Source: Halobellus limi (GTDB taxonomy: Archaea; Halobacteriota; Halobacteria; Halobacteriales; Haloferacaceae). Taken from it: a stretch of 64,000 bases of DNA. The translations under genes and the position numbers were made by a program. Below, in pieces: positions 1 to 7,993 of the stretch (position 1 is the first letter of the stretch; each line of letters starts with the position of its first letter). The notes below the pieces were generated by a model. It was not told the DNA's origin. It saw nothing but the letters and a program-made list of their open reading frames with translations, and did not search any database. Location of the stretch: positions 1,488,001 through 1,552,000 of the forward strand of contig NZ_CP031311.1 of the NCBI RefSeq assembly GCF_004799685.1, in the 5' to 3' direction.

Positions 1-2
1 TC

Positions 3-1532
3 CCCGAGGAACGCATTCTGACAGCAGCCGAGGATTACAGCAAGAGAGCTTTAGTTTTGTACTTGTTATCTCGTCTAAATCATATCACAAACGTCCATCG
101 TTCAGACGATAAATTCGGGTTCCCCGTCGACGAATTTGGTTACCTTTTCTACATTCTAAAGCAGTTATACGAAAAACCGCAATCTGATTTTGGTAACGAA
201 ATCACCTCGGGTGATTTTCGGGAATTAGACGAGAATATCGAAATTCTCCGAGACGCATATACAAAAATAATCAAGATATATACGGAGGTGAAAAATGGTT
301 TCCAAATTTGCGTTCGGAAACGTCATTATAACGGTCGGATAGATGATTTTCCGACTAACTACAGGCGGTACCAGTCTGAACTAGGACTCTGTTTCGACCG
401 ATGTATGAAAAGCATCGTGTGTGGTGATCCAGATACATACGAGGATTTTACTTTTGTGGTGGATACACTTCGCTCAACCGATAAGACAGATCCAGAGAAC
501 GTAGAAAATTCCTGGGACTTCGCCGATGCCTGGTATCATTATATTCTTCAACTCCGACTACTGGCATCTTCGGATCAAATGGTCGGCAATGTCTATTATA
601 CTCGATTACCTGAGGAAGTAACCATTTTCCATATTGAGGAGTTTCTCGACAGACTCGACAGTCGAATCACGGACAAACAACACCAAGAACTACAGGAGAA
701 TAGCTATCTGAATATGAAAGAAATTCAAGAAGTAGAACAATGTGGGAGAGCCGCCTTTGGAGATCTGTGGGATGATGTTTGGGATTCTCTAGTCCTGAGT
801 GAGCATAATCTGGGTGCTCATCCGTTCCTAGTAGCTGTAGATGTCGAAGAAGAATATGAGCCTAACCGGAATCTACCTCCAAGGAAACGTGAAACCACGA
901 AAGTTGTATATCCTCGATTCTTTGCACAGACTCTCAAATTTCAGCTGTTTCCACTTCTTAAGAACGGTGACGAACCTAGAAGTCACACAATTCTCTCTCA
1001 ATTAACGGCTGAAAGGGGAGAGTCATATGAAAGAAATATGTATGAATATCTCGATAAGAGCGGATTGGAATGCTACCAAGGCGCAGAAGTGACAAAATCT
1101 AATCCCAATGAGATCGATTTGATCGTGGAATTACCTGAGAAGATCTTATTCATTGAAATGAAATATCTGATGCCCCCTGCTAAGATCAATGAACGAGAGG
1201 GAATAATGGAACTCAACGAGAAGTTTGATCGAACTATCTTTAATGAGGTTTCTGAGGATTCAGACCGCGAACCTGAGGGTAAACCTTTCCCTGAAAAAGT
1301 TGGTACTTGGATGGATCTCGCACCGGGAGATCGGTTTGTTTCGCGAGATGGATCGGAAAACAATAATCGAAATAAGCACAAAATTAGCGAAGATTGGAAC
1401 AACTTAGAGTCTGAGATGATCGTACTGTCTAACGTTGTTCCCTCTTATCCAGTGAAAGAAGGAGTTCGGTTCCTCACTGATTTGGAGTTCTACCAGTGGA
1501 TGGAACACGGAGACAAGAGTGCGTTTTACTAG
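3..1532 (+). CDS. Partial hypothetical protein with PD-(D/E)xK nuclease-like C-terminus
   Basis: The reading frame is open to the left window edge, so the true start lies outside; the first internal candidate start is a TTG at 57 (491 aa from there). Near residue 355 (counted from 57) the order NEIDLIVE followed by FIEMKYL gives the D...ExK pattern of PD-(D/E)xK nucleases, in which the acidic residues bind Mg2+. Nothing else in the N-terminal 300 residues is recognisable to me. The gene is clearly AT-rich compared with the rest of the window, which points to recent transfer. It could be an effector of a defence system whose other genes lie to the left; that is inference. Confidence 0.6.
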   Translation, partial: PEERILTAAEDYSKRALVLYLLSRLNHITNVHRSDDKFGFPVDEFGYLFYILKQLYEKPQSDFGNEITSGDFRELDENIEILRDAYTKIIKIYTEVKNGFQICVRKRHYNGRIDDFPTNYRRYQSELGLCFDRCMKSIVCGDPDTYEDFTFVVDTLRSTDKTDPENVENSWDFADAWYHYILQLRLLASSDQMVGNVYYTRLPEEVTIFHIEEFLDRLDSRITDKQHQELQENSYLNMKEIQEVEQCGRAAFGDLWDDVWDSLVLSEHNLGAHPFLVAVDVEEEYEPNRNLPPRKRETTKVVYPRFFAQTLKFQLFPLLKNGDEPRSHTILSQLTAERGESYERNMYEYLDKSGLECYQGAEVTKSNPNEIDLIVELPEKILFIEMKYLMPPAKINEREGIMELNEKFDRTIFNEVSEDSDREPEGKPFPEKVGTWMDLAPGDRFVSRDGSENNNRNKHKISEDWNNLESEMIVLSNVVPSYPVKEGVRFLTDLEFYQWMEHGDKSAFY

Positions 1533-1578
1533 AAATCGGATCTCGATAGTCCCTTTTCAGCACAAGAAAAGACTGCTC

Positions 1579-2583
1579 TCAAGGTGAATTAAACCGATAC
1601 TTTGTACCGCGACCCGTGCCTGAAGATGAGACCAATTCATAGTGCTCTAACGACTGCAAATACTTCCGCCGAGTACTCTTCACTCGCGGATCCCCGGCAC
1701 GCTTCTCGTACCTTTCGTGCAACTCCGAAGCCCCGATCTCGCCGGCGTCTTTGATGATCTCGTAGAGGTGGCGCTGATGCGTCCCGAGCGTATCGACGTG
1801 GCGCTCGTGGATCTCCTCACGTGCCTCTTCCCGGATCGGTCGAACGTTCCCCACGGTCAGCTTCTCGTCGTCTCTCTCGACGACGTCACGGACCGCGCGC
1901 CGAAGCAACGTGATCGCGTGGCGGGCGTCGCCGGCGGCGATATCGGCGATCGTCTCGACGGCGTCTTCGTCGACGACGCCGGAAGCGAGCCCGGCGTTGA
2001 TCCGACTCCAGAGAATATCCACGAGTTGGTCGTGGTGATAGCGCTCCAGAGAGACCTTCGCCGCGCCGCGAACCCGCGAAGCGACGGTTGAATCAAGGCC
2101 GGCGAAGAAGTCGTCTTCGTCGATGCAGATCAGCACGAGGGTCACGTTCGGGATCTGCCAGAGCGCTTGAATGGTCTTCTCGTCGTCGAGCACGTTGACC
2201 TCGTCGACGATCGCGACGAAGTGATCGTCCATATCGCGAAGGCGATCGAACATCAGCGACCTCGGCGTTCCCTTCTCCCGGAGATCGTTGGCACGGCCGG
2301 CGTCGCGAACGAGCGAGTAGACGATCGACGTCATCGACGTGTTAGAGATCGCGTTGACGTATCCCCATCGAATCCCGAGCACTTCTTGCTCCAGCTGGCG
2401 AACGATGTACTTCGCGATCGTCGTCTTCCCTGTCCCGGACGGTCCGGTGATCATCACCGTCGCCGGACCGAGATCGTGAGCGACCGGTTTGAGGTGTGCT
2501 GATAGATTCTGGAGTTGACCTTCTCTGTGTTTGAGTTCTTGTGGGACCCAATCTTCCTTGAGAACGCGGGCGTTTTGGATCAC
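1579..2583 (-). CDS. Orc1/Cdc6-family AAA+ ATPase (accessory-element copy)
   Basis: 334 aa. Walker A GPSGTGKT at about residues 47-54, Walker B with FVAIVDEVNVL near 120, then sensor and lid segments, and a C-terminal winged-helix region (about 255-334) that in this family binds origin DNA. Length is a little short for Orc1/Cdc6 (usually 370-420 aa). Such divergent copies in haloarchaea usually belong to plasmids or integrated elements and act on their own origin; I saw no convincing ORB repeats around it. Start ATG at 2583. It may serve the accessory DNA on the left of the window rather than the chromosome. Confidence 0.82.
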   Translation of the reverse strand: MIQNARVLKEDWVPQELKHREGQLQNLSAHLKPVAHDLGPATVMITGPSGTGKTTIAKYIVRQLEQEVLGIRWGYVNAISNTSMTSIVYSLVRDAGRANDLREKGTPRSLMFDRLRDMDDHFVAIVDEVNVLDDEKTIQALWQIPNVTLVLICIDEDDFFAGLDSTVASRVRGAAKVSLERYHHDQLVDILWSRINAGLASGVVDEDAVETIADIAAGDARHAITLLRRAVRDVVERDDEKLTVGNVRPIREEAREEIHERHVDTLGTHQRHLYEIIKDAGEIGASELHERYEKRAGDPRVKSTRRKYLQSLEHYELVSSSGTGRGTKYRFNSP

Positions 2584-2847
2584 GGGTCGGGGTACTCGGC
2601 TCGGTTACTTGTAGGCGAGCCGTCCGGAGTGGAAGTGGTTTTAAAATCACACTGAAGGAAGGGTTATGCGTGTTGTATGGAGACAGGAAATATGACAGAA
2701 GGCTACTCGGCTGGAGCGCTTTTAGGTGCTCTCACGCAGGCTGCTGACGGCGCTTCTGATTATCTTGGATTCTGGAGGCTACTGAGCGATTCGTTACTCG
2801 ATTTCACGTGTGTGTCGATCACTCAGCCGAGCGAACGAGCGTGCGTA

Positions 2848-3045
2848 TCACTCAGAGGGGCCTGATTCAGGATCCTGACTCGCAGCGTTCAGCGACGAAA
2901 AGAAACTCCCGATAAGTCCAAACAGTCCAACCGCGAGAGACGTGAGAACGATCGTATTCGAGGCCCCGTATCCGCTGGCTTCAATTTGAACTGCCCACAA
3001 CATCAACACGATACTGAATAGGAGGATATCTCTTGACAGGGACAT
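2848..3045 (-). CDS. Small two-helix membrane protein
   Basis: 65 aa with two hydrophobic stretches (about residues 7-25 and 30-50) and a short acidic C-terminal tail. No family recognised. It has its own ATG and stands alone between the Orc-like gene and the PRC-barrel gene. Hydrophobicity pattern and acidic tail look like a genuine haloarchaeal miniprotein, but there is no second line of evidence. Confidence 0.5.
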   Translation of the reverse strand: MSLSRDILLFSIVLMLWAVQIEASGYGASNTIVLTSLAVGLFGLIGSFFSSLNAASQDPESGPSE

Positions 3046-3323
3046 ACCTCACCTGCTAACAGCAGACTGTTTAGCTTTTCCCGATTGGTTGCCTCAACAC
3101 CCGTACTAACCGATTTGTGAACCTGCTTTTCTAACAGATTTCTGGTACTTTCAGGACGTGCTTTTGATACACTGGGTGCACAAGTAACTGGGATAATTCC
3201 GGTATAGGGAGAAAAACGCCGTGCGTCCGGCGGTCTTCGCCGGCCCTTGGAAGTAGTGGCAGTTACTGAAGGCATCATTTCAGCTATCTTGTACACTAAG
3301 GTGTGAGAAACGGATCCCCCTCT

Positions 3324-3566
3324 ATGGGATCGATCTTGGCAGCAGCCCTCACTGACTATGAGGTAATGACGACTGAAGGCACGCAGCTCGGGACGGTGGA
3401 GAACATCACGATGAATCCCAAGACGGGAGACCTGCACGCTCTCCGATTGGGGTCACACGACGGTGGCTCAGGTGGTTACCACGAGATCGACGACGGCCAA
3501 CTCATCGTCCCGGCCGATCGGATCGAAGCGAAAGAGGACTACCTGCTCGTCCGGCCCCCAAAGTAG
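3324..3566 (+). CDS. PRC-barrel domain protein
   Basis: 80 aa from ATG at 3324 (a GTG at 3303 would add seven residues). The pattern DYEVMTTEGTQLGTVENI, then a strand with DLHALRLGS and ending IVPADRIEAKEDYLLVR is that of the small stand-alone PRC-barrel proteins common in archaea; these are thought to be RNA- or protein-binding adaptors (a cell-division role has been shown for CdpB-type proteins). Promoter-proximal, monocistronic. Function here unknown. Confidence 0.72.
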   Translation: MGSILAAALTDYEVMTTEGTQLGTVENITMNPKTGDLHALRLGSHDGGSGGYHEIDDGQLIVPADRIEAKEDYLLVRPPK

Positions 3567-3641
3567 AAAACCACCGTTACGGCTCTCTTGAAATGCTCAT
3601 AGATGACAAGAACGGCGTGCTAGATACCGAGAGAGTATTCC

Positions 3642-3889
3642 TCACAGAAGGTGGTTCATTTCTGTGTCTTCTCTCCTGAATCGGACGTCGGCCTCGCGAT
3701 CCCACGTGATGATCGCCCGATAGTCACCGGCGCGGAGCATGTAGTAGGGCCATCCGCTCAGCGGATCGAGGTGGTGTTCGGTCCAATCTCGCCCCTCGGC
3801 GGCTTCTTCAGAATCCGCTCGCGGGCTTCGTCTTCGAGTTGTGCCACTGCTCGTCTGCTTGCGGCGTAATCTCGACCTCCGCATTCGTG
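3642..3889 (-). pseudogene. RelE-type toxin, broken by frameshifts
   Basis: Read on the minus strand directly after the antitoxin, three pieces of one RelE/ParE-fold toxin lie in different frames: TNAEVEITPQADEQ, then AQLEDEARERILKK, then a piece containing HHLDPLSGWPYYMLRAGDYRAIITWD (given here in part) that matches the 'L-x-G-D-Y-R-A-I' core of archaeal RelE. At least two frame changes separate them, and the end appears shifted too. As written no intact toxin can be made. Either the toxin has decayed or the assembly has indel errors. Order antitoxin-toxin fits a type II pair with the RHH gene upstream. Confidence 0.7.
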
Positions 3890-3890
3890 A

Positions 3891-4169
3891 CTACTCGTCA
3901 AGGTCGACGTCGTACTTCTCCGCGACGTCGTCGAGGGATCGGGTCTCGCCACACTCGCGCTGCTCGCGGCTCGTCGCCAGGGCGTCGATCGTCTCCTCCG
4001 ACAGCGTCACCGAGGGGTTCAGCCAATCGCGAAGGGCGTCACGGATCGCCTCCGAACGCGAGGCGTACCCACGGCGCTCGTACTCCTCGTCGATCTCCTC
4101 CAGTACCGAGGCCGGAACGCGGGCGTCGATCTTCACCATTCGCCCGGTCTCAGGCGCGTCGGTGCTCAT
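3891..4169 (-). CDS. Ribbon-helix-helix antitoxin
   Basis: 92 aa. Residues 10-50 (VKIDARVPASVLEEIDEEY ... SRSEAIRDALRDWL) form a ribbon-helix-helix domain: a beta strand that inserts in DNA followed by two helices. The C-terminal acidic tail would wrap a toxin. It lies immediately upstream of the RelE remnants, so it is probably the antitoxin of a type II pair; with the toxin broken it would only act as a solitary repressor. Confidence 0.78.
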   Translation of the reverse strand: MSTDAPETGRMVKIDARVPASVLEEIDEEYERRGYASRSEAIRDALRDWLNPSVTLSEETIDALATSREQRECGETRSLDDVAEKYDVDLDE

Positions 4170-4299
4170 ATGTTGTGAGACGCTTATCTCACAGATATCG
4201 TTTTTCCACGGTCTCAGGGAGCTACCGATTTGTTACTCATACCAGAAGCGGCGGCGAGCATTTTATCAATTGATCATCCATTCGCAACACCAATTGACG

Positions 4300-5457
4300 A
4301 TGGGAAGTTATGGCGATCACTACGTTGTTGGAGAGGAGTACCGAAACTCCCGAGATCTCGAAACGAACGAGTTCCTCCGGTGGTTAAACGGACCGCTCGA
4401 CGGCGGGGTCAACTTCGGCCGGGGGATCGCGCAGCTCAAGCAACCGGGAACTGACGAGTGTGAGTTCCTCGTATTCTACTCTTCTGATGGCGGTTCTAAA
4501 TCGCCAGACCCGTGGGAGGATATCATCAACCTAGAAGACGGCATCGTCCACTACTGGGGAGATTCAAAAGCCGGCGACGGGCCTGATCCGTCTCAACGAG
4601 ACGGCAACCAGATTGTGAAGCAGCAGTACTGCGAGACCTACGCGAAGAACAACCGCGAGGAAGCTCCCCCGGTTCTCCTGTTCGTCAAAGAGGAATCGGG
4701 CTGGGTAACGTTCAACGGGCTCTGTATCATCTCCGGGTTAGAGATCGGCCGACACAACCACGATGGGGAGACCGTCGTCAACTACCGAATATCCTTAGAT
4801 ATTCTCGATATCGACGCCGTCGACTTGGAATGGATTCACCGAAAAGCCCGAACTGGCGTCGACGTCGGAGGCCCGGAGGCGTGGGATCACTGGGTAGAAA
4901 CGGGAACTGTCAATCGGTACTCGATCTACAACGATCAGATCCGCTCTCGATCGGCTCAACAGCCTACGGGACGGTTCAAGGAGTTGCACTCGAATATCCG
5001 CGCTCACTTCGAGGGCAATACCAGAGAGCAGGGAAAGAAGCTTGAGCACCTGATCAAACGGATTTTGGAGAACCTGGATCACATAGACGATGTCCAGCTG
5101 ACGCCGGATAGCGGCGATCGAGGCGTTGACCTAACGGGGAAGATCGACTTACTGGCGGATACTCCGGTCCCGGGCCCCGATACGAAGATCCAATTCAAAG
5201 CCCAGGTCAAAAACAAGGCGAGCAGCGTGGGAGGAAGAGAACTCAGCCGTCTCGCGTCGAGGATTGACGACGGCGAAATTGGACTGTTCTTTACGATGTC
5301 TCATTATACTACGAATGCTCAAGAAGAGAACCTCTCAACGTATCCAGTCCGACTCTTTGCCGGGAAGGATCTCATCTCGCTACTGGTTCAAACCGATCTT
5401 GTCGACGACACTGATCTGAACCCACGGGTCGTCGACGAGATCAACGACGCTGTTTGA
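4300..5457 (+). CDS. Mrr-like type IV restriction endonuclease
   Basis: 385 aa from ATG at 4300; the open frame continues upstream but without similarity and across the antitoxin gene. The N-terminal ~230 residues resemble the DNA-reading domain of AspBHI/ScoMcrA-type modification-dependent enzymes. The C-terminal part (about 255-385) is an Mrr catalytic domain: GKKLEHLIKRIL helix, SGDRGVDLTG (catalytic D), and QFKAQVKNK (QxK). Such enzymes cut foreign DNA carrying modified bases. It sits in a cluster of mobile and toxin-antitoxin genes, as expected for a defence gene. Confidence 0.72.
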   Translation: MGSYGDHYVVGEEYRNSRDLETNEFLRWLNGPLDGGVNFGRGIAQLKQPGTDECEFLVFYSSDGGSKSPDPWEDIINLEDGIVHYWGDSKAGDGPDPSQRDGNQIVKQQYCETYAKNNREEAPPVLLFVKEESGWVTFNGLCIISGLEIGRHNHDGETVVNYRISLDILDIDAVDLEWIHRKARTGVDVGGPEAWDHWVETGTVNRYSIYNDQIRSRSAQQPTGRFKELHSNIRAHFEGNTREQGKKLEHLIKRILENLDHIDDVQLTPDSGDRGVDLTGKIDLLADTPVPGPDTKIQFKAQVKNKASSVGGRELSRLASRIDDGEIGLFFTMSHYTTNAQEENLSTYPVRLFAGKDLISLLVQTDLVDDTDLNPRVVDEINDAV

Positions 5458-5470
5458 GGTGAGTTTGTTT

Positions 5471-5854
5471 TCAGATTTTACGCGGGTCGATAGTAGAGAT
5501 CTCCTCGATCGAGGGATAGAGCGTATCAGTCGATACGAGTGTTTCGTCGAGTACGTCGGCAGTTCCGAGATGAACCGCGTCAAAGAGATTGAGACGATCG
5601 TACCGCCGCTGGAGTGCACCACCTGCCTCGATGTGCTCCTCGCGAAGCGGAACGAGGGCGATCCCTTCAGCAGCGAGTGATTCATTCACTGTAGTGAGAC
5701 GCGTACGGTCCCATTCGCCTTCCATCGCGTACTGGACTTCGATACAGGTAGAGACCGAGGTCTTCGGATCGTCGATAGATTCGAGATCGACCTCGGAACT
5801 CAGCCAGTCGTCGGCCTTCAGAACGGCGAGAACGACGTCGGTATCAAGATACAC
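5471..5854 (-). CDS. vapC: PIN-domain ribonuclease toxin VapC
   Basis: 127 aa. PIN fold: N-terminal MYLDTDVVLAVLKADDW (first catalytic Asp), Glu in TCIEVQYAM near residue 40, then NLFDAVHLGTADVL and VSTDTLY carrying the remaining acidic residues, so the active site looks intact. It would cut tRNA or rRNA when freed from its antitoxin. The start overlaps the end of the antitoxin gene by 11 nt, which supports one operon. Role for the neighbouring mobile DNA: probably stabilisation. Confidence 0.85.
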   Translation of the reverse strand: MYLDTDVVLAVLKADDWLSSEVDLESIDDPKTSVSTCIEVQYAMEGEWDRTRLTTVNESLAAEGIALVPLREEHIEAGGALQRRYDRLNLFDAVHLGTADVLDETLVSTDTLYPSIEEISTIDPRKI

Positions 5855-6068
5855 GTTTGCGATCGAGCCGTTCCTTGATGTCGTCTTTCGCCGATTCGGA
5901 GGTTCGTTCGTGGAGCCGTTTCTGCATATCCTCGCGGATCACGAGCCGAGCCCCGTACCGGAGGGCCTCGGAGCGCGAGCCGAACTGTCCCTCTTCGACG
6001 AGTTCGTCCAGTTCGCGTACGAGTTCCGGCGGGAGTGAAACCGGAACGGGTTGTCTATCAGTGCTCAT
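5844..6068 (-). CDS. vapB: RHH antitoxin VapB
   Basis: 74 aa. PVPVSLPPELVRELDELV followed by SRSEALRYGARLVI is a ribbon-helix-helix DNA-binding domain; the Arg/Lys- and Glu-rich tail (about 50-74) is the likely toxin-binding part. Overlaps vapC by 11 nt. Just upstream (6069-6095) is an AT-rich stretch with repeated 'gtatac/gtatacg' steps, a plausible promoter-operator for autoregulation. Confidence 0.82.
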   Translation of the reverse strand: MSTDRQPVPVSLPPELVRELDELVEEGQFGSRSEALRYGARLVIREDMQKRLHERTSESAKDDIKERLDRKRVS

Positions 6069-6115
6069 CAGTATACAGTGAGTATACGATGCGTATAATA
6101 TTTCCGCCGGTTGGA

Positions 6116-6733
6116 TCAGACCGTCTCGAAGTGATCATACCGCTGTTCTGTCGTCGCGAGCCGAGAGTGTCGAAGTCGATTCCGGACATCGTACAGCGTG
6201 TATCCGTCGTAGGCGTGGAGCATCCGATAAGCGACGCTGTGCCGTAGCGTGTGGGCGGTGACGTCGTCGGTCTCGCCGCGGCCGACGTGAGTGAACGGCC
6301 GGACGTCAGCACGTCGGGCGGCGCGCTTCACCGCGTCGTTGATCCCCTTCCCGGTGATTCGGTCAGACTTCCGGCTCGGGAACAGCGCGGCGCTGTCCCG
6401 ATCTCGTTGATCCAGGAAGACGCGAAGCGTCCGCTCGGTCTTCAGCTCCCCTTCGGGATCGAGCCGGAGCGTCGCCGGGTCCGGAGAGCCGGCGTTCGGG
6501 TAGTCCTTCTGGACGTGGGACGGGAGTCGAAGCACTCCGTCGTCGAGATCGAGGTTGTCGCGATCGACGGCGGCGAGTTCGGCACGGCGAAGCCCGGTAT
6601 CGTAGAGCACGGTGATCAGCGCGTCATCGCGCGCGCCTTGGCGACCCTCGTGGGCGGCGTCGCGCATCGCTTCGACTTGGTCGGGCTTCAGGAATCGAAT
6701 GTTCGATTTCGTGTCTCGGTGGGGTTCGGGCAT
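6116..6733 (-). CDS. Tyrosine recombinase (integrase)
   Basis: 205 aa from ATG at 6733 (an upstream ATG at 6814 would add 27 residues without similarity). Catalytic pattern of the family: TGLRRAELAAV (first Arg), a Lys-containing beta hairpin, HTLRHSVAYRML (HxLR), RHSRLATTEQRYDHF with the nucleophilic Tyr near the end. It lacks the usual N-terminal core-binding domain, as in several short haloviral integrases. It most likely integrates the provirus to its right. Three AATGTTCG copies surround its start (separate entry). Confidence 0.87.
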   Translation of the reverse strand: MPEPHRDTKSNIRFLKPDQVEAMRDAAHEGRQGARDDALITVLYDTGLRRAELAAVDRDNLDLDDGVLRLPSHVQKDYPNAGSPDPATLRLDPEGELKTERTLRVFLDQRDRDSAALFPSRKSDRITGKGINDAVKRAARRADVRPFTHVGRGETDDVTAHTLRHSVAYRMLHAYDGYTLYDVRNRLRHSRLATTEQRYDHFETV

Positions 6734-6803
6734 AGGGAGTATAAAAGCGGAGGCAGGTCGGTGGGGCTTGAATGTTCGGGTCTGTGTACTAGAATCGAAC
6801 ATT
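6698..6803. promoter_or_regulatory. Three AATGTTCG copies around the integrase start
   Basis: AATGTTCG occurs at 6698-6705 and 6771-6778, and inverted at 6796-6803. The last two form an inverted pair with a 17-nt spacer, upstream of the integrase; a TATA-like ttttata lies between the first and second. They could be operators for integrase control or arm-type sites bound by the recombinase. No proof from sequence alone. Confidence 0.4.
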
Positions 6804-6861
6804 AGGTATGACAAACACTCAGTGCTTAAAAGTACAGCAATACCTACCGTTTTTATAATAA

Positions 6862-7513
6862 TTATGCGCTAAAATTCCAATAATAAATAAGAATAAAAAA
6901 GAACCCAACAACATTATACAGTGAACAAATAACGAAATATGCGAAGCTCGGGAAATGCGGGAATACTAGGCTATTTGTAGCAAGTTCTACTTCCTCTGAA
7001 TTCTCTATACGTGGTTTTACGAATTCTCGACTCCAAATATTCCAACCGCCAGCTAGTAAGCTACCAATACTTATCAAGAATAAAGAAATTGTAGTCAAAA
7101 ATGGAAAAGGATATACAAATGAAATGGTCGCTGTGATTGATAAAAAATATTAGGACACCATCTAAGAAGAACTTGGACCACGAAGCACCTCCAATAATTT
7201 GTGATACGGAAATCACCAACACAGTAATGGCGAGAATTTCCTGATATTCCCCTATCAATAGTGATTGGAGGTTCTGAGACGGAAGGGGCGGTAGAAACGA
7301 AGTGAAATATACATACAAAATTATACTGCTAAGAATACCAGCTAAGACAGAGCCAACATATCCTGCTTGTCGAGGGAGCTCAACATCTGGATTCGCGAAC
7401 ATCGGCAGACCAAATCTTATTTTCTCATAAAAATCTCTTGTATAATATGTATGCATTCCAGAGCTAAGCAGGATTCCGATCCCAACATATAATGAGATTA
7501 GAATAAATCTCAT
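6862..7513 (-). pseudogene. Multi-pass membrane protein split by a one-base frameshift
   Basis: Two overlapping minus-strand frames (7061-7513, 150 aa; 6862-7098, 78 aa) join into one protein of about 217 aa if one base is removed from the A6 run at 7142-7147: the hydrophobic sequence then continues as GVLIFLSITATISF without a break. The joined product has about six membrane segments. The DNA is strikingly AT-rich compared with both neighbours, so this is a cargo gene. Sequencing error, true mutation or slippage on the A/T run are all possible. No family recognised. Confidence 0.55.
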
Positions 7514-7573
7514 AGCTTGAACTCTGACTGAATCGTGTCAGTCGTAATGATTTAGAGATTTTGATAATGGGTT

Positions 7574-7840
7574 TCAATCGGCACGTAGATCACGGGCTAA
7601 GGAGTCTATCTGAAGGATCCGCTGTGCCGCCAGCCGCTCGATCTCCTCGCACTCGATGAGATCGGGGTAGTGACCGTCGTCGACGAGCCGGACCACGTAC
7701 GTCCGCTCCCCGAGCCGATCGACGGTGAGGTTCTGTTCGTCTGGGACTTCCCCATCGTCGTCGAAGACGTCGTCGCGTTCGAGGAAGTTCTTCGGGATCG
7801 TGACGAGTCCGGAGCCGTTGTCGTCTCGGAGTTTCTGCAT
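7574..7840 (-). CDS. AbrB/SpoVT-type DNA-binding protein
   Basis: 88 aa. The N-terminus, LRDDNGSGLVTIPKNFLERD, has the swapped-hairpin AbrB pattern, followed by a short beta strand region (VDRLGERTYVVRLV) and a helical acidic tail. Such proteins are common in haloarchaeal proviruses and are probably switches of the rightward structural operon, from which this gene diverges (154 bp between starts). Confidence 0.65.
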   Translation of the reverse strand: MQKLRDDNGSGLVTIPKNFLERDDVFDDDGEVPDEQNLTVDRLGERTYVVRLVDDGHYPDLIECEEIERLAAQRILQIDSLARDLRAD

Positions 7841-7993
7841 AGTCGCCGCGTGCCGTCTACCCGTCTTAAAACTATGGCTCGGCTAGCTCTCGGCGGGTAT
7901 TTTCCTCTCTTTGGCCCCCGTTCAACGGTGCTTTCACACGACGGCGACGGCTCGCGAGAGCATCAGTCGACGTAGTCGACTGATCGAAACACT

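Noticed and set aside
2677-2865. 62-aa frame on the plus strand after the Orc-like gene
   Set aside because: Has an ATG and a promoter-like ttttaaaat upstream, but no recognisable features, and its end overlaps the better-supported small membrane protein; left undecided.
3841-4299. N-terminal extension of the Mrr-like gene
   Set aside because: The open frame runs across the antitoxin gene on the other strand and is Arg/Ser-rich shadow sequence; ATG at 4300 fits the domain start.
6069-6130. Left attachment site matching the tRNA-Tyr 3' end
   Set aside because: Only 'atat-ccgcc' is shared with the tRNA end, too short to count as an att repeat.
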